Notes: generated by a model from the letters alone, not told the origin. A stretch of DNA of 64,000 bases from Bifidobacterium choloepi (GCF_010667615.1 NZ_VYSG01000001.1:744001-808000), one strand, 5' to 3'. Positions 25,034 to 35,156 are shown, numbered from the stretch's first letter. Made by a program: numbers and translations.

Positions 25034-25708
25034 TCACATCGGGAAGTACTCGAAGACGGTCTCGACGGCGTTGACGGCACCGGTGGCCTCGAACAGGACC
25101 GTGTCGTTGTACCAGTAGGCGACGGCCTTGTCGGTGCTGTCGCCGTCGTAGGCGACGACGTATTCGCCGGTCTTGTTGCCGTCGACCTTGATGAGGCCGG
25201 AGGCGATCGTCTTGCCGGTCAGGGCGCCGGTCAGCGTGCCGTATTCGCCGGACGCGCCATCGCTGTCCGACCACTGCGCCACGGTGAGCGTGACGTCGTC
25301 GACGTCGGTGCCGTCGGAGTAGACGAGCGTGTATTCTTCCAGCGGCTCGGCCGACTGCCACGTCGTCGCCGCGTCGGCCTTCGTGCGGGCGAAGGTGGAG
25401 ACCGAGTCCGGCATGCTCTTGAGCAGCGTCGTCGCGTTGTCCGGCAGCGCCGAGGCGGAGATCGTCGGCGACGCGCTGGCGCTGGCCGACGCCGTCGCCA
25501 GCGGCTCGTTCGTCGTCGAGCGGATGGCCCAGCCCGGCCAGATGAACGCGAAGACGATCGACAGGACGATGACGACTGCCACGACGACGACGGCAACGCG
25601 CAGCCGGACCATCGACTTCGTCAGCTTCGACTTCGACGATTTCGCGGCGGCATGGCCGTTGGCGTTCTTCGGTGAGCGGGAACTCGGGGAATTAGACATA
25701 GGTTTCAT
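25034..25708 (-). CDS. membrane-anchored hypothetical protein
   Basis: 224 residues; an ATG at 25699 is an alternative start. The N-terminus is basic and Ser-rich. A single membrane helix lies at about 37-60. A Ser/Ala linker (SASASASASP) follows, then a predicted extracytoplasmic domain of about 130 residues with several beta-strand-like segments (EEYTLVYSDGT, GEYVVAYDG, AVAYWYNDTVLFEATG). The fold is not recognised. The gene lies just downstream of radA in the same orientation, 75 bp away. No catalytic motif is seen. Confidence 0.68.
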   Translation of the reverse strand: MKPMSNSPSSRSPKNANGHAAAKSSKSKLTKSMVRLRVAVVVVAVVIVLSIVFAFIWPGWAIRSTTNEPLATASASASASPTISASALPDNATTLLKSMPDSVSTFARTKADAATTWQSAEPLEEYTLVYSDGTDVDDVTLTVAQWSDSDGASGEYGTLTGALTGKTIASGLIKVDGNKTGEYVVAYDGDSTDKAVAYWYNDTVLFEATGAVNAVETVFEYFPM

Positions 25709-25783
25709 TGTGTCACAGCCGTCTGACGCCTCTCCTGTGGCCGGCTTCTTTACTGGTTATTGCGGCCTGCTCTGCATGGACGA

Positions 25784-27307
25784 TCAGTCGCCGTCGGGCG
25801 CGGCGGCCTGCGAGCGCTTCATGGTCCTCGCCGTCAGGTCGAGCGCCTTGAGCGCGTCGCGAACCGTCGAGCATTCGACCAGCGTCATGCCGTCGACATG
25901 GAGGCGGGAATCGTTCGTCCTCCGGCCGCCGGATGGCGAGCCGTCGGCGGCACGATTCTTCCGTCGCTTCGTCGCCGGCACGATCGCCGTCGTGAAGCCG
26001 AGCCGCACGGCCTCGCGCAGGCGCGACTCGAGCCGCGGCACCGGGCGCACCTGGCCGGTCAGCGAGATCTCGCCGATCGCGCAGGTCGTGCGCGGGATCG
26101 GCACGCCGAGCGCGGCCGACGCGAGCGACGCCGCGACGGCGAGGTCGCAGGCGGGTTCGCGGGCCTGCGCGCCGGCGATCGTCGAGACGTAGACGTCGTC
26201 GTTGAGCAGCGAGATGCCGCCGTGGCGGCTGAGCACGGCGATGAGCATGGCGAGCCGGCTGCCGTCGACGCCGTTGGCGGCGCGGCGCGGCGTCGGCAGC
26301 ACCGATTTCGTGACGAGCGACTGGACCTCGACGGGCAGCGAGCGCTGGCCGTCGACGGTGAACGTGACGCAGGGTCCCTCGACCTCGATGTCGTCGGAGG
26401 ACAGGAACAGGCCGGCCGGGTCGGCGACTTCCTCGATGCCCTCGCCGGACATGTCGAAGCAGCCGACCTCGTCGGTCGGGCCGAAGCGGTTCTTCGTGGC
26501 GCGCAGCATGCGCAGCGCCGTCTCGGCGTCGCCCTCGAACTGGCAGACGACGTCGACGATGTGCTCGAGCGTGCGCGGGCCGGCGACGGCGCCGTCCTTC
26601 GTGACGTGGCCGACGAGCATGACCGGGATGTCGAGCCGCTTGGCCGAGTCAATCAACGCGGAGGCGACTTCGCGGACCTGCGTTGGTCCTCCGGAGACGC
26701 CGTCGACGTCCTGCGAGACGATCGTCTGCGCCGAGTCGGCGATGACGAACGCCGGCCGCTCCTCCTCGATCAGTCCGAGCACCGTCGCGAGGTCGGTCGT
26801 CGCGGCGAGCAGCAGGTTCGGCTGCACGGCGCCGACGCGCTGCGCCCGCATCCTGACCTGCGCCTGCGACTCCTCGCCGGACACGTACAGTACCGTGGAC
26901 GATTCGTCCGCGCCCCTGTCGATGACTTCCTGCGCGACGTTGCCGGCCGTTTCCAGCAGCAATGTCGACTTACCGATGCCCGGTTCGCCGGCGATCAGCG
27001 TGACCGACCCGGGCACGATGCCGCCGCCGAGCACGCGGTCGAACTCGCCGAATCCGGTCGACAGGCGCCTGACGCTGTCGGTCGAGATCTCGGTCATCGG
27101 CTTGGCGGCGCTTTCCGGCCGCACGACGGCGGCGACCGGCGTGCGCGACGTGCGTCCCGGCGCCGCCGTGCGCGATCCGGCCGCCGCCCTTGCCTCGTGG
27201 AATTCGTTGACGGTCCCCCACTGGCCGCAACTCGGGCACTTGCCCACCCATTTCGATCCGCTCCACCCGCATTCGGAGCAGACATACTGTACCGAACTCT
27301 TCGCCAT
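25784..27307 (-). CDS. radA: DNA repair protein RadA/Sms
   Basis: RecA-like ATPase that helps branch migration in recombination repair. 507 residues. An N-terminal C4 zinc finger (CSECGW...CPSCGQW) is followed by Walker A GEPGIGKST near 107, the RadA-specific KNRFG near 247 and a C-terminal Lon-protease-like domain of about 150 residues. In that domain the usual catalytic serine-lysine pair is not obvious, as normal for RadA. A Ser/Ala-rich linker lies at 45-75. It follows ribF with 6 bp between, so the two are very probably cotranscribed. Confidence 0.96.
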   Translation of the reverse strand: MAKSSVQYVCSECGWSGSKWVGKCPSCGQWGTVNEFHEARAAAGSRTAAPGRTSRTPVAAVVRPESAAKPMTEISTDSVRRLSTGFGEFDRVLGGGIVPGSVTLIAGEPGIGKSTLLLETAGNVAQEVIDRGADESSTVLYVSGEESQAQVRMRAQRVGAVQPNLLLAATTDLATVLGLIEEERPAFVIADSAQTIVSQDVDGVSGGPTQVREVASALIDSAKRLDIPVMLVGHVTKDGAVAGPRTLEHIVDVVCQFEGDAETALRMLRATKNRFGPTDEVGCFDMSGEGIEEVADPAGLFLSSDDIEVEGPCVTFTVDGQRSLPVEVQSLVTKSVLPTPRRAANGVDGSRLAMLIAVLSRHGGISLLNDDVYVSTIAGAQAREPACDLAVAASLASAALGVPIPRTTCAIGEISLTGQVRPVPRLESRLREAVRLGFTTAIVPATKRRKNRAADGSPSGGRRTNDSRLHVDGMTLVECSTVRDALKALDLTARTMKRSQAAAPDGD

Positions 27308-27313
27308 GGGGAT

Positions 27314-28567
27314 TCAGCCCAGCAGGTCGTGGACAGTCCGGACGTTATCGGCCAATTCGGCCTTGAGGGCGTCGGGCCCGTCGAATTCGATCTGGGGACG
27401 GATGAACTGCTCGAATTCCACGCGCACGCGGTGGCCGTAGAGGTCCAGCCAATCGGAGTCATCGCCCGTCAGCGCATACGCCTCGAGCACGCGCTCGTGC
27501 CGCCCGGACTGGTCATTGAACGTCGGCTTCGTGCCGATCGAGATCGCGGCGGGCCAGCGCAGCGGGGACGTCATCGCGAGCCGCGCCTCGATGCCGCCGC
27601 CGTCGTACTGGTGCGAAATGCCGTCGGACGCTTCCCTCTTGCTGCGCTCGACGCGCTCGTCGTAGTCGGCCGCCGGGCCGAGGTCGACGAGCCAGCCGGC
27701 GTACACGCCGTCGACCGGCAGGTAGCCGTCGACCGGTTCGGCGACGTTCGCGGTCGGAAAGCCGAGCTGGCGGCCGCGCTCCTCGCCGTGGACGACGGTG
27801 CCCTCGACGCCGTGCAGGTCGCCGAGGATGTCGTTGGCGTCCTCGATGTCGCCGTTGGCGAGCAGGAACCGCACGTTCGTCGAGCTCCAGTCGCGCACTT
27901 CGCGCGCGTTCGTCGCCTTGCTCCAGGCGCGCCGTTCGGCCTTCGGCATCGCGGCGCGCGGATCGCTCACGGGGCCGCGGGTCGCCGGCATCGTCGGCAC
28001 GATCGGCTGCGGCACGCGCGTGCGGCCGCGGCCCTCGTCGTCGACGACGACGAGCTCGAACATGCCGGTCGCCAGCGCGAGCGTCTCGATCTTGTCGATC
28101 GTGCCGGCGCGGCCGGCGCCCATCGACGCGTCCTTGCCGAGCACGAGCGTGCGCATGCCGAGCCGGCCGACGAGCTGGCCGAGGAAGAACCGGAACGACT
28201 TGTCGGCGAACGCGAGCGTGTACTTGACGATGATGACGTAGTCGACGCCGAGTTCGTTGAGCGCGCGTAGCCGCTGGCCGACGCCGGTCAGCTGGTCGGT
28301 GTCGGCGACGCTGCCGTCGGCCGGCAGCTCGTCGTTGCCGTGCGCCTTCGCGTAGCCGTGCACGAACGCCGGCCGCGGCTCGAACATGATGACGACGGAC
28401 AGCGCGTCGAACTGCTTCGCGAGCGCGACGGTCCGCTTGACGACGGCGCGGTGCCCGCGGTGGACGCCGTCGAACGCGCCGACGGTGACGACGGACTTCC
28501 TGCTGGCGCTCAGCAGCGGCCAGTCGATGTTACCGCTCTCGTCGGGAGCGAGCCGGATGATCTTCAT
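27314..28567 (-). CDS. ribF: bifunctional riboflavin kinase/FAD synthetase
   Basis: Makes FMN and FAD from riboflavin in the cytoplasm. 417 residues, about 100 more than typical. The N-terminal nucleotidyltransferase has TVGAFDGVHRGHR near 27-39, and SSTNVRFLLANGDI near 230 precedes the kinase. The kinase has GRQLGFPTANV near 265 and GVYAGW. Extra length comes from residues about 175-225 (an Arg/Ala/Pro-rich insert) and a Glu/Arg-rich insert near 305-325. The usual G-x-D-F-x-F-G motif is replaced by LGKDASMGAGRAG. It sits between truB and radA. No FMN riboswitch was noticed upstream. Confidence 0.9.
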   Translation of the reverse strand: MKIIRLAPDESGNIDWPLLSASRKSVVTVGAFDGVHRGHRAVVKRTVALAKQFDALSVVIMFEPRPAFVHGYAKAHGNDELPADGSVADTDQLTGVGQRLRALNELGVDYVIIVKYTLAFADKSFRFFLGQLVGRLGMRTLVLGKDASMGAGRAGTIDKIETLALATGMFELVVVDDEGRGRTRVPQPIVPTMPATRGPVSDPRAAMPKAERRAWSKATNAREVRDWSSTNVRFLLANGDIEDANDILGDLHGVEGTVVHGEERGRQLGFPTANVAEPVDGYLPVDGVYAGWLVDLGPAADYDERVERSKREASDGISHQYDGGGIEARLAMTSPLRWPAAISIGTKPTFNDQSGRHERVLEAYALTGDDSDWLDLYGHRVRVEFEQFIRPQIEFDGPDALKAELADNVRTVHDLLG

Positions 28568-28624
28568 GCTGTACTCTTTCCGTTGGAATGTGAACGATTC
28601 TTCCGTCCGAAACCTGCTTCGACC

Positions 28625-29902
28625 CTACTCACCGGCCGCAAACACCGCAAGGGGTTTCCACTGGCGGCGGTTGCGCCGCTCGACGATCGCGACAACGTCC
28701 GATTCCGCCGTCGCGTGGCCGTTGTCGTCGACGACGACCGCGGCGGCCGGACCGTTGACGAACATCTTCGGCTCGCGGTCGGGGAAGTTCGCCGGCACGA
28801 GGTCGGCGGCGACCGGAATGAACCTGCCGAAACGCAATTCGTTCGCCTCGTCGGCCGTAATCGGCACGATCGGCATCGTCCGGGCGACGGCCTCGGCCAT
28901 CGTCAGGACATGGGCGGCGAGCGCGGCGCGTGCCCCGTCGCCGTCGGGACCGGTGGCCGGCCGGCCGTTGGGGCCGAGGCCGGGCAGGTCGAGGATGGCG
29001 CGGTTGCGCGTGACGGTCTCGCCGGCCCGGTTCGTGAACGTCTTCGGTTCGGCGTGCGCGGCCAGCGTCTTCGGGTCGTCGACGGCGAAGTCGCCGACGC
29101 GTTCGCGCCGCAGCATCGTCAGGTGGGCGCCGGCGCCGAACGCGGCGCCGAGGTCGCGGGCGAGCGCGCGGATGTACGTGCCGGCCGAGCAGCGCACGCG
29201 CACGTCGACGTCGAGGACCGGCGTGGCGCCGGTTTCCTCCGCCTCATCGGCTTCCTCCGTGGCATTGTCAACGATTGTTTCACGTGAACCAAGCACGTCG
29301 AACTGCTCGATCGTCACCTCGCGCGGCGCCAGTTCGACGTCGCGGCCCTCGCGCGCGAGGTCGTAGGCGCGCTGGCCGTTGATCTTGATCGCCGAATACG
29401 TGTTCGGCACCTGCAGGATCGGCCCGGTGAACCGTTCGTCGATCATCGCGCGGATTTCGGCAATGGACGGCAGGGCGGCAGGCGGCACGGCCGAGGGCGA
29501 CGTGGCGGCAGCCGATCCCGCGGTCGGGGCCATGTCGCGCGAATCGTCCGGCAATCCGGCGTCCGAGCCGGCGCGGGAATCGTTCCATCTCGAGACGGTC
29601 TCGCCGTCGGCGTCGTCGGTCGTCGTCGCGATGCCGAACCGGATCGTCGCGACGTAGGTCTTGTCGTGGTCGACGATGTAGTTGAGCAGGCGCGTGGCGT
29701 TGCCGAAGCCGACGACGAGCGCGCCGGTCGCCATCGGGTCGAGTGTGCCGGCGTGGCCGACTTTCTTCATGCCGACGGCGGCGCGGACGGCCGCGACGAC
29801 GTCGTGGCTCGTCACGCCGCGCGGCTTGTCGACGACGAGGACGCCGGAACGCGGCGGCCGCGCCGGCGAGCCGGCCGCCGCCGTGGCTGTCGCTTCCGCC
29901 AT
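28625..29902 (-). CDS. truB: tRNA pseudouridine(55) synthase
   Basis: Converts U55 in the T loop of tRNAs to pseudouridine. The catalytic aspartate is D55 in KVGHAGTLDPMATGAL, and the VDKPRGVTSHDVV motif is at 24-36. At 425 residues it is clearly longer than the usual ~300. The extra residues form a low-complexity insert (about 105-150, Ser/Ala/Asp) and another near 215-225, plus a C-terminal PUA-like part. Its ATG overlaps the rbfA stop by one base (TGATG), so translation is coupled. Confidence 0.93.
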   Translation of the reverse strand: MAEATATAAAGSPARPPRSGVLVVDKPRGVTSHDVVAAVRAAVGMKKVGHAGTLDPMATGALVVGFGNATRLLNYIVDHDKTYVATIRFGIATTTDDADGETVSRWNDSRAGSDAGLPDDSRDMAPTAGSAAATSPSAVPPAALPSIAEIRAMIDERFTGPILQVPNTYSAIKINGQRAYDLAREGRDVELAPREVTIEQFDVLGSRETIVDNATEEADEAEETGATPVLDVDVRVRCSAGTYIRALARDLGAAFGAGAHLTMLRRERVGDFAVDDPKTLAAHAEPKTFTNRAGETVTRNRAILDLPGLGPNGRPATGPDGDGARAALAAHVLTMAEAVARTMPIVPITADEANELRFGRFIPVAADLVPANFPDREPKMFVNGPAAAVVVDDNGHATAESDVVAIVERRNRRQWKPLAVFAAGE

Positions 29903-30726
29903 CAGTCCTCGGCCTCGTCGACGGTGTCTTCCGGGTGGTAATAGGCGTCGTCGACCGGCGCGTCGGCGCGGGTGTTCGGGCTGTCGTTGGCGACCGGGCT
30001 GTCGGCGTCGTCGATGTCCTCGAACTCCTCGACCTCGACGACGTCGGCGTCCGGTTCCGGACCGTCGGCCGCCGCGCCGAACGCCGGCGAGCCGGAGTAT
30101 TCGGCGTATTCGGGAGCGTCGACGTCGATGCCGGGACGATCCATGACATCGGCGTCGGAGCCGCGCCCGACCTTCTCGTAGTCGGGATCGGCCGTCGAGA
30201 AGTCGCCGCCGTGCACGTGCGTGAGGCTGTCGGCGGCGGCCTTGCGGCCGACGGAACGGCCGTCGACGTCGTCGACGTCGCCCTCGTCGTCTTCATCGTC
30301 GTGACGGTACGGATCGGCGTCGCCGGCGTACGTCGCCGTCTCGCGCATCTTCCGCAGTTCCTCGTCGCGACGGCGCGCCGTCACGAGGATGTCCTCGATC
30401 TCGTGCGCCTCGCCCGGCACCTCGTCGAAGACGAACTTGAGATCCGGCGTCAGGCGCAGGCCGGCCTTGCGGCCGACGAGCGAGCGCAGGCGGCCCTTCG
30501 CCTGGTTGAGCGCCTGCTCGGCGCGCTTCTTCTCGCCTTCCTCGTGGCCGCTGTGGCCGAGGACCGTCCAGTAGACCTTGGCGAGCTGCAGGTCGTTCGT
30601 CACGCGCACGTCGGTGATCGTCACGTTCGCGAGCCGCTTGTCATGCAGCGTGCTTTCCATGTTCGACGCGATGACGCGCTGAATGAGCGCCGCAATACGC
30701 GCCGCCCTGGGGTTGTTTCCGGCCAT
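29902..30726 (-). CDS. rbfA: 30S ribosome-binding factor A with long acidic tail
   Basis: Late 30S maturation factor, needed for cold adaptation in other bacteria. Residues 1-125 are the RbfA KH-like fold: NPRAARIAALIQRVIASNME, TITDVRVTNDLQLAKVYW and LRLTPDLKFVFDE. The remaining 150 residues are very acidic (for example HDDEDDEGDVDDVDG near 160 and VVEVEEFEDIDDADSP near 240) and probably disordered. Most RbfA proteins are 120-150 residues. It lies in the nusA-infB-rbfA-truB order, but a hairpin at 30.8 kb separates it from infB. Confidence 0.92.
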   Translation of the reverse strand: MAGNNPRAARIAALIQRVIASNMESTLHDKRLANVTITDVRVTNDLQLAKVYWTVLGHSGHEEGEKKRAEQALNQAKGRLRSLVGRKAGLRLTPDLKFVFDEVPGEAHEIEDILVTARRRDEELRKMRETATYAGDADPYRHDDEDDEGDVDDVDGRSVGRKAAADSLTHVHGGDFSTADPDYEKVGRGSDADVMDRPGIDVDAPEYAEYSGSPAFGAAADGPEPDADVVEVEEFEDIDDADSPVANDSPNTRADAPVDDAYYHPEDTVDEAED

Positions 30727-30790
30727 CGGAGTTTCCTTTCGTTTTCGCTAGTACACCAGTATATAAATAAGAACGATTCGCGCCGCCAAC

Positions 30791-30830
30791 GTGAACAGGC
30801 CAGCTTCCCGGGAGAAGCTGGCCTGTTCAC
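30791..30830. terminator. hairpin between infB and rbfA
   Basis: A 17-bp perfect stem, GTGAACAGGCCAGCTTC with complement, around CCGGGA, 19 bp downstream of infB. It would attenuate or end infB transcription before rbfA. An AT-rich stretch (TATATAAATAAG) next to it may hold an rbfA promoter. Confidence 0.7.
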
Positions 30831-30848
30831 TACCGGATGACGATGCGC

Positions 30849-33719
30849 TTACTTGCGCTCGATCTCCTGCATCTCGAACGTCTCGATGACGTCGCCGATC
30901 TCGATGTCGTTGAACTTGCCGAGGTTGATACCGGCCTCGTAGCCTTCGGACACCGACGTGACGTCGTCCTTGAAGCGGCGCAGCGACGTGATCTCGAGGT
31001 CGTTGACCGTCGTGACGCCGTTGCGCAGGATGCGGGCCTTCGTGCCGCGCTTGACCTCGCCGTCCAGGACCATGACGCCGGCGATGTTGCCGAACTTGGA
31101 CGAACGGAAGATCTCGCGGATCTCGGAGTGCGAGGTCGTGACCTCTTCGTACTCCGGCTTGAGCATGCCCTTGAGCGACGCCTCGATGTCCTCGATCGCC
31201 TTGTAGATGACCGAGTAGTACTTGATCTCCACGCCCTCGCGCTCGGCGAGGTCGGCGACCTGGCGGTTCGGACGGACGTTGAAGCCGATGATGACGGCCT
31301 TGTCGACGGTCGCCAGATTGACGTCGTTCTGCGTGATCGCGCCGACGCCGCGGTGGATGACCTGGATGCCGACCTCGTCGGAGACCTCGATCTTCATCAG
31401 CGAGTCTTCCAGGGCCTCGACCGAACCGGACGAGTCGCCCTTGATGACGATGTTGAGCATGTCGACTTCCGACTTCGCGAACTGCTCCTTGAGGCTCTCG
31501 AGCGAGACGACCTTGCGGCGCTTCGCGAGCTGCGCGGCGCGCTCGGATGCCTGGCGCTTCTCGGCGATCTGGCGGGCGGTGCGGTCGTCCGGGGCGACGA
31601 GGAACAGGTCGCCGGCGGTCGGCACCGAGGTCAGGCCGAGGACCTGGACCGGCGTCGACGGCGTGGCGGACGTCATGTTCTTGCCGTTCTCGTCGAGCAT
31701 GGCGCGGACGCGGCCGTACGACGTGCCGGCGACGATCGAGTCGCCGATGTGCAGCGTGCCCTGCTGGACGAGGACGGACGCGACGGCGCCGCGGCCCTTG
31801 TCCAGGCGCGCCTCGATCGTGGCGCCGCGGGCGTCCATGTCGGGGTTGGCGCGCAGGTCGAGGTCGGCGTCGGCCGTGAGCAGCACGGCTTCGAGCAGCT
31901 TGTCGATGTTCGTGCCCTGCTTGGCGGAGATGTCGACGAACATCGTGTTGCCGCCGTACTCCTCCGGCACCAGGCCGAACTCGGTGAGCTGGCCGCGGAC
32001 CTTCTCCGGGTTGGCGCCGGCGACGTCGATCTTGTTGACGGCGACGACGATCGGCACGTTCGCGGACTGCGCGTGGTTGATGGCCTCGACGGTCTGCGGC
32101 ATGACGCCGTCGTCGGCGGCCACGACGAGGATCGCGACGTCGGTCAGTTCGGCGCCGCGGGCACGCATGGCCGTGAAGGCCTCGTGGCCCGGGGTGTCGA
32201 GGAACGTGATCTTGCGCTTCTCGCCGTCGAGCTCGACGGTGACCTGGTAGGCGCCGATGCGCTGCGTGATGCCGCCGGCCTCGCCCTCGATGACGTTGGT
32301 GCGGCGGATCGTGTCCAGCAGGCGCGTCTTGCCGTGGTCGACGTGGCCCATGACGGTGACAACCGGCGGACGGGGCTTGAGATCCTCGTCGTCCTGCAGC
32401 TCTTCCTCCTCGAGGTTGATGTCGAACTGCTGGAGCAGCTCCTTGTCTTCCTCTTCGGCGGAGACGATCTTGATGTTCCAGCCGATTTCCTCGCCGAGGA
32501 TCTGGAACGTCGACTCGTCGAGCGACTGCGTGGCCGTGGCCATCTCGCCGAGATGGAACAGCACGGTGACGAGCGCGGCCGGGTTGACGTTGATCTTCTC
32601 GGCCAGGTCGGCGAGCGAGGCGCCCTGGCGCAGCTTCACGGTCTGGCCATGGCCGGTCGGGATGCGGACGCCGCCGATGACCGGTGCTTTCAGCTCTTCG
32701 TATTCGTGACGCTTCGCCAGACGGTTCTTGCGGGCCTTCGACGACTTGCCACCCTGACGGCCGAACGCGCCCGCGGCACCGCCGCGACCGCGGCCGCCGC
32801 CGCGGGACGGACCGTTGCTCGGACCGTTGTTCTGGTAGCCGCCGCCGTTGCCGCCGAAGCGGTTGCCGCCGCGGCCGCCGTTGCCGGAACCGGCCGACTG
32901 GCCCGGACGGTTGTGGCCCCACTGCCCCGGCTTCGGAGCGCCCTGGCCCGGACGGCCACCACGGAACCCGCCACGGTTGCCGCCCTGGCCCGGACGGCCA
33001 CCACGGCTGTTGTTGACGGTCGGACGCGCCATCGGATGCGGACGCGGAATGTCGCTCGGCGTCGGCGTGTGCATGCCCTGCTTGCGGCTGAACGGGTTGT
33101 TGCCCGGACGCGGCGTGGACGTGCCGGCAGCGCCGTTCTGGCCCGGACGCGGCGTGCGCGGTCCCGGCGTCGGGGCGCCCGGACGGGCACCGCCCTGGCC
33201 GCCACGGCCGTTGCGCGGCGCATTGGCGCCCTGGGCACCGTTGCGTCCGCCGTTCTGGCCCGGACGCGGCGCGCCATTGCGGCCGTTGCGACCATTACGC
33301 TCGTTGCGCTCGTCGTTGCGGTGCTGCATGTGCTGGCCCGGCTTGGCACCGGCGCCCGGCTTCGGCGCACCCGAATGCGACTGTGACGCGCCCGGCTTCG
33401 CGCCGGCGGCGTGCTGGCCCGGCTTGGGACCCGGCTGGCCCGGCTTGGCCGACGTGCGGTGGGCGCCCGGCTTCGCGCCGACAAACGCGGCGCCCGGCTT
33501 CGGCGCGGACGTCGACGAAGCGCCGGAGCCCTTCGCGGCACCGGCGTTGGAAGAAGAATTGCTGTTCGGGAAGGCTTCCTTCAGCCTGCGGACCACAGGC
33601 GCCTCCACCGTGGATGAAGCCGACTTGACGAATTCACCCATGTCCTTGAGCTTCTCAAGGACGGTCTTGCTGTCTACGCCAAGTTCCTTGGCGAGTTCAT
33701 ATACGCGTGCTTTAGGCAC
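30849..33719 (-). CDS. infB: translation initiation factor IF-2
   Basis: GTPase that places fMet-tRNA on the 30S subunit. 956 residues. The N-terminal helical IF2_N domain ([21 protein letters not shown]) is followed by about 300 residues of Gly/Pro/Arg/Asn-rich low complexity (repeated RPGQ/KPG blocks), as in other actinobacteria. The G domain starts near 445 with G1 GHVDHGKT and has DTPGHEAFT (G3) and NKID (G4). Domains II-IV end at 956. The gene lies downstream of nusA. The usual small ylxR gene between them is missing; the 375-bp gap instead holds a perfect 58-bp palindrome. Confidence 0.97.
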   Translation of the reverse strand: MPKARVYELAKELGVDSKTVLEKLKDMGEFVKSASSTVEAPVVRRLKEAFPNSNSSSNAGAAKGSGASSTSAPKPGAAFVGAKPGAHRTSAKPGQPGPKPGQHAAGAKPGASQSHSGAPKPGAGAKPGQHMQHRNDERNERNGRNGRNGAPRPGQNGGRNGAQGANAPRNGRGGQGGARPGAPTPGPRTPRPGQNGAAGTSTPRPGNNPFSRKQGMHTPTPSDIPRPHPMARPTVNNSRGGRPGQGGNRGGFRGGRPGQGAPKPGQWGHNRPGQSAGSGNGGRGGNRFGGNGGGYQNNGPSNGPSRGGGRGRGGAAGAFGRQGGKSSKARKNRLAKRHEYEELKAPVIGGVRIPTGHGQTVKLRQGASLADLAEKINVNPAALVTVLFHLGEMATATQSLDESTFQILGEEIGWNIKIVSAEEEDKELLQQFDINLEEEELQDDEDLKPRPPVVTVMGHVDHGKTRLLDTIRRTNVIEGEAGGITQRIGAYQVTVELDGEKRKITFLDTPGHEAFTAMRARGAELTDVAILVVAADDGVMPQTVEAINHAQSANVPIVVAVNKIDVAGANPEKVRGQLTEFGLVPEEYGGNTMFVDISAKQGTNIDKLLEAVLLTADADLDLRANPDMDARGATIEARLDKGRGAVASVLVQQGTLHIGDSIVAGTSYGRVRAMLDENGKNMTSATPSTPVQVLGLTSVPTAGDLFLVAPDDRTARQIAEKRQASERAAQLAKRRKVVSLESLKEQFAKSEVDMLNIVIKGDSSGSVEALEDSLMKIEVSDEVGIQVIHRGVGAITQNDVNLATVDKAVIIGFNVRPNRQVADLAEREGVEIKYYSVIYKAIEDIEASLKGMLKPEYEEVTTSHSEIREIFRSSKFGNIAGVMVLDGEVKRGTKARILRNGVTTVNDLEITSLRRFKDDVTSVSEGYEAGINLGKFNDIEIGDVIETFEMQEIERK

Positions 33720-33923
33720 TCCTATTATCTCCTATTCCCCAGCCGCGCATATACGAACCTGCACAGCTGCTATTTTCTCACGGCGAGCCTGTTCCGTCTC
33801 ATCGTGTAACCATGATCGTCATACCTCGTCCTGTTGGTGGCCTGCGGGCATGAGTCATCCCCACACCCGATCCGTGTGCAAGCATACTCGCGACCGGGTA
33901 TTTTCCACAGCGGATAAACACAC

Positions 33924-33981
33924 CCCCTCGAACATGTCACCATCCCGCGCCCGGGCGCGGGATGGTGACATGTTCGAGGGG
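33924..33981. repeat. perfect 58-bp palindrome between nusA and infB
   Basis: Arms 33924-33952 and 33953-33981 are exact reverse complements with no loop. The outer part is CCCCTCGAACATGTCACC and the centre is GCGCCCGGGCGC. It belongs to the ATGTCRC/CCCGGG hairpin family (also 18.4 and 63.5 kb). The rest of the 33720-34094 gap shows no gene; it holds the infB leader and an inverted pair of the ACGATTC motif at 34013-34088. Confidence 0.85.
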
Positions 33982-34012
33982 ATCGTCGTCACCCCTCCGT
34001 CCGGCGACAGGT

Positions 34013-34088
34013 TGAACGATTCGTGCGCCCGGTCAGGCCCGGATCACTATCGGCCCCACACCCGCCAGTATCCGGAAGAATCGTTCAC
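34013..34088. repeat. inverted pair of the ACGATTC motif after nusA
   Basis: TTGAACGATTCGTGCG (34013) is nearly the reverse complement of the segment CCGGAAGAATCGTTCAC (34072-34088) beside the nusA stop. It can form a hairpin and may contribute to nusA termination. Confidence 0.45.
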
Positions 34089-34094
34089 TCCCGC

Positions 34095-35156
34095 TCACTC
34101 GCCGGCTTCGGCGTCCGTTTCGCCGGCTTCGGCGCGCACCTGCGAGGCCTTGCGCTCGCGTGCCTCCTCCGACTCGATGCCGATCTTCCAGCCGGTCAGC
34201 TTGGCGGCGAGTCGGGCGTTCTGGCCCTCCTTGCCGATGGCGAGCGACAGCTGGTCGTCGTGGATGTAGGCGATGGCCGTCTTGTTCTTCTCGCTGATGA
34301 CCTGCACGCCGGCGGCCGACGCCGGCGACAGCGCAGCGGCGACAAACTTTGCCGGGTCGGCCGACCAGTCGACGATGTCGATCTTCTCGTTGCCGAGGTT
34401 CTCCATGACGGCGCGTACGCGCGAGCCGCCGGGGCCGATCAGCGCGCCCTTCGGGTTGACGCCGTCGGTGTTGGCGCGCACGGCGATCTTCGTGCGGGCA
34501 CCCGCCTCGCGGGCGATCGCCATGATCGAGACGGCGCCGGAGACAAGCTCCGGGACCTCGCGCTCGAACAGGCGGCGCACCAGCTCCGGATGCGAACGCG
34601 AGACGATGATCTCCGGGCCCTTGAGGCCGCGGGCCACGTTGACGACGTAGACGCGAATGCGTTCGCCGTGGCGGTAGCGCTCGCCCGGCACCTGCTCGCG
34701 GCGCGGCAGGATGGCCTCGACGTCGCCGACGGCGACGTGCACGTTCGCGGTGTCCTTGGCGTCCTGCTGGACGACGCCGGTGATGAGCTTGCCCTTCTGG
34801 CCCGAGAACGCGCCGAAGATCTTGTCGTCCTCGGCCTTGCGGAACAGCTGCGTGATGACCTGGCGGGCCGTCGCGGCGGCCAGCCGGCCGAAGTCCTTCG
34901 GCGTGTCATCGTACGGCTCGCCGAGCTTCGGCGCCGGGTGCGGATCGTCCTCGGTCGGTTCCTGTTCGATCTCGTCCTGCGCCCAGACGGTGAACGTGCC
35001 GGCGCGCGGATCAAGCTCCACGCGGGCGTGCTTCGCGGCGTGCGGCGTCTTCAGGTACGCCAGGCGCAGCGCCTCGGACAGCGCCGCGTCCACCGTCTCC
35101 TGATCGATGCCCTGCTCGCCGGCCAGCTGATGAATGCCGTTCAGGTCCAGTTCCAT
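34095..35156 (-). CDS. nusA: transcription termination/antitermination protein NusA
   Basis: RNA polymerase-associated factor acting in pausing, termination and antitermination. 353 residues, the short actinobacterial form without C-terminal acidic repeats. The N-terminal domain is about 1-125 and the S1 domain about 130-200 (GKLITGVVQQDAKDTANVHV). KH1 and KH2 span about 230-345, with GALIGPGGSRVRAVMENLGNE (abridged: IGPGGSRVRAV) and the second GKEGQNARLAAKLTGW. A Glu/Ala tail follows. It is first in the leftward nusA-infB-rbfA-truB-ribF-radA block; rimP is not adjacent. Divergent from the lipoprotein-like gene. Confidence 0.96.
   Translation of the reverse strand: MELDLNGIHQLAGEQGIDQETVDAALSEALRLAYLKTPHAAKHARVELDPRAGTFTVWAQDEIEQEPTEDDPHPAPKLGEPYDDTPKDFGRLAAATARQVITQLFRKAEDDKIFGAFSGQKGKLITGVVQQDAKDTANVHVAVGDVEAILPRREQVPGERYRHGERIRVYVVNVARGLKGPEIIVSRSHPELVRRLFEREVPELVSGAVSIMAIAREAGARTKIAVRANTDGVNPKGALIGPGGSRVRAVMENLGNEKIDIVDWSADPAKFVAAALSPASAAGVQVISEKNKTAIAYIHDDQLSLAIGKEGQNARLAAKLTGWKIGIESEEARERKASQVRAEAGETDAEAGE

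Noticed and set aside
25034-25708. Lipoprotein
   Set aside because: The N-terminal hydrophobic segment has no cysteine lipobox; a plain membrane anchor fits better.
28568-28624. FMN riboswitch before ribF
   Set aside because: The 56-bp spacer is too short and lacks the conserved FMN-element blocks.
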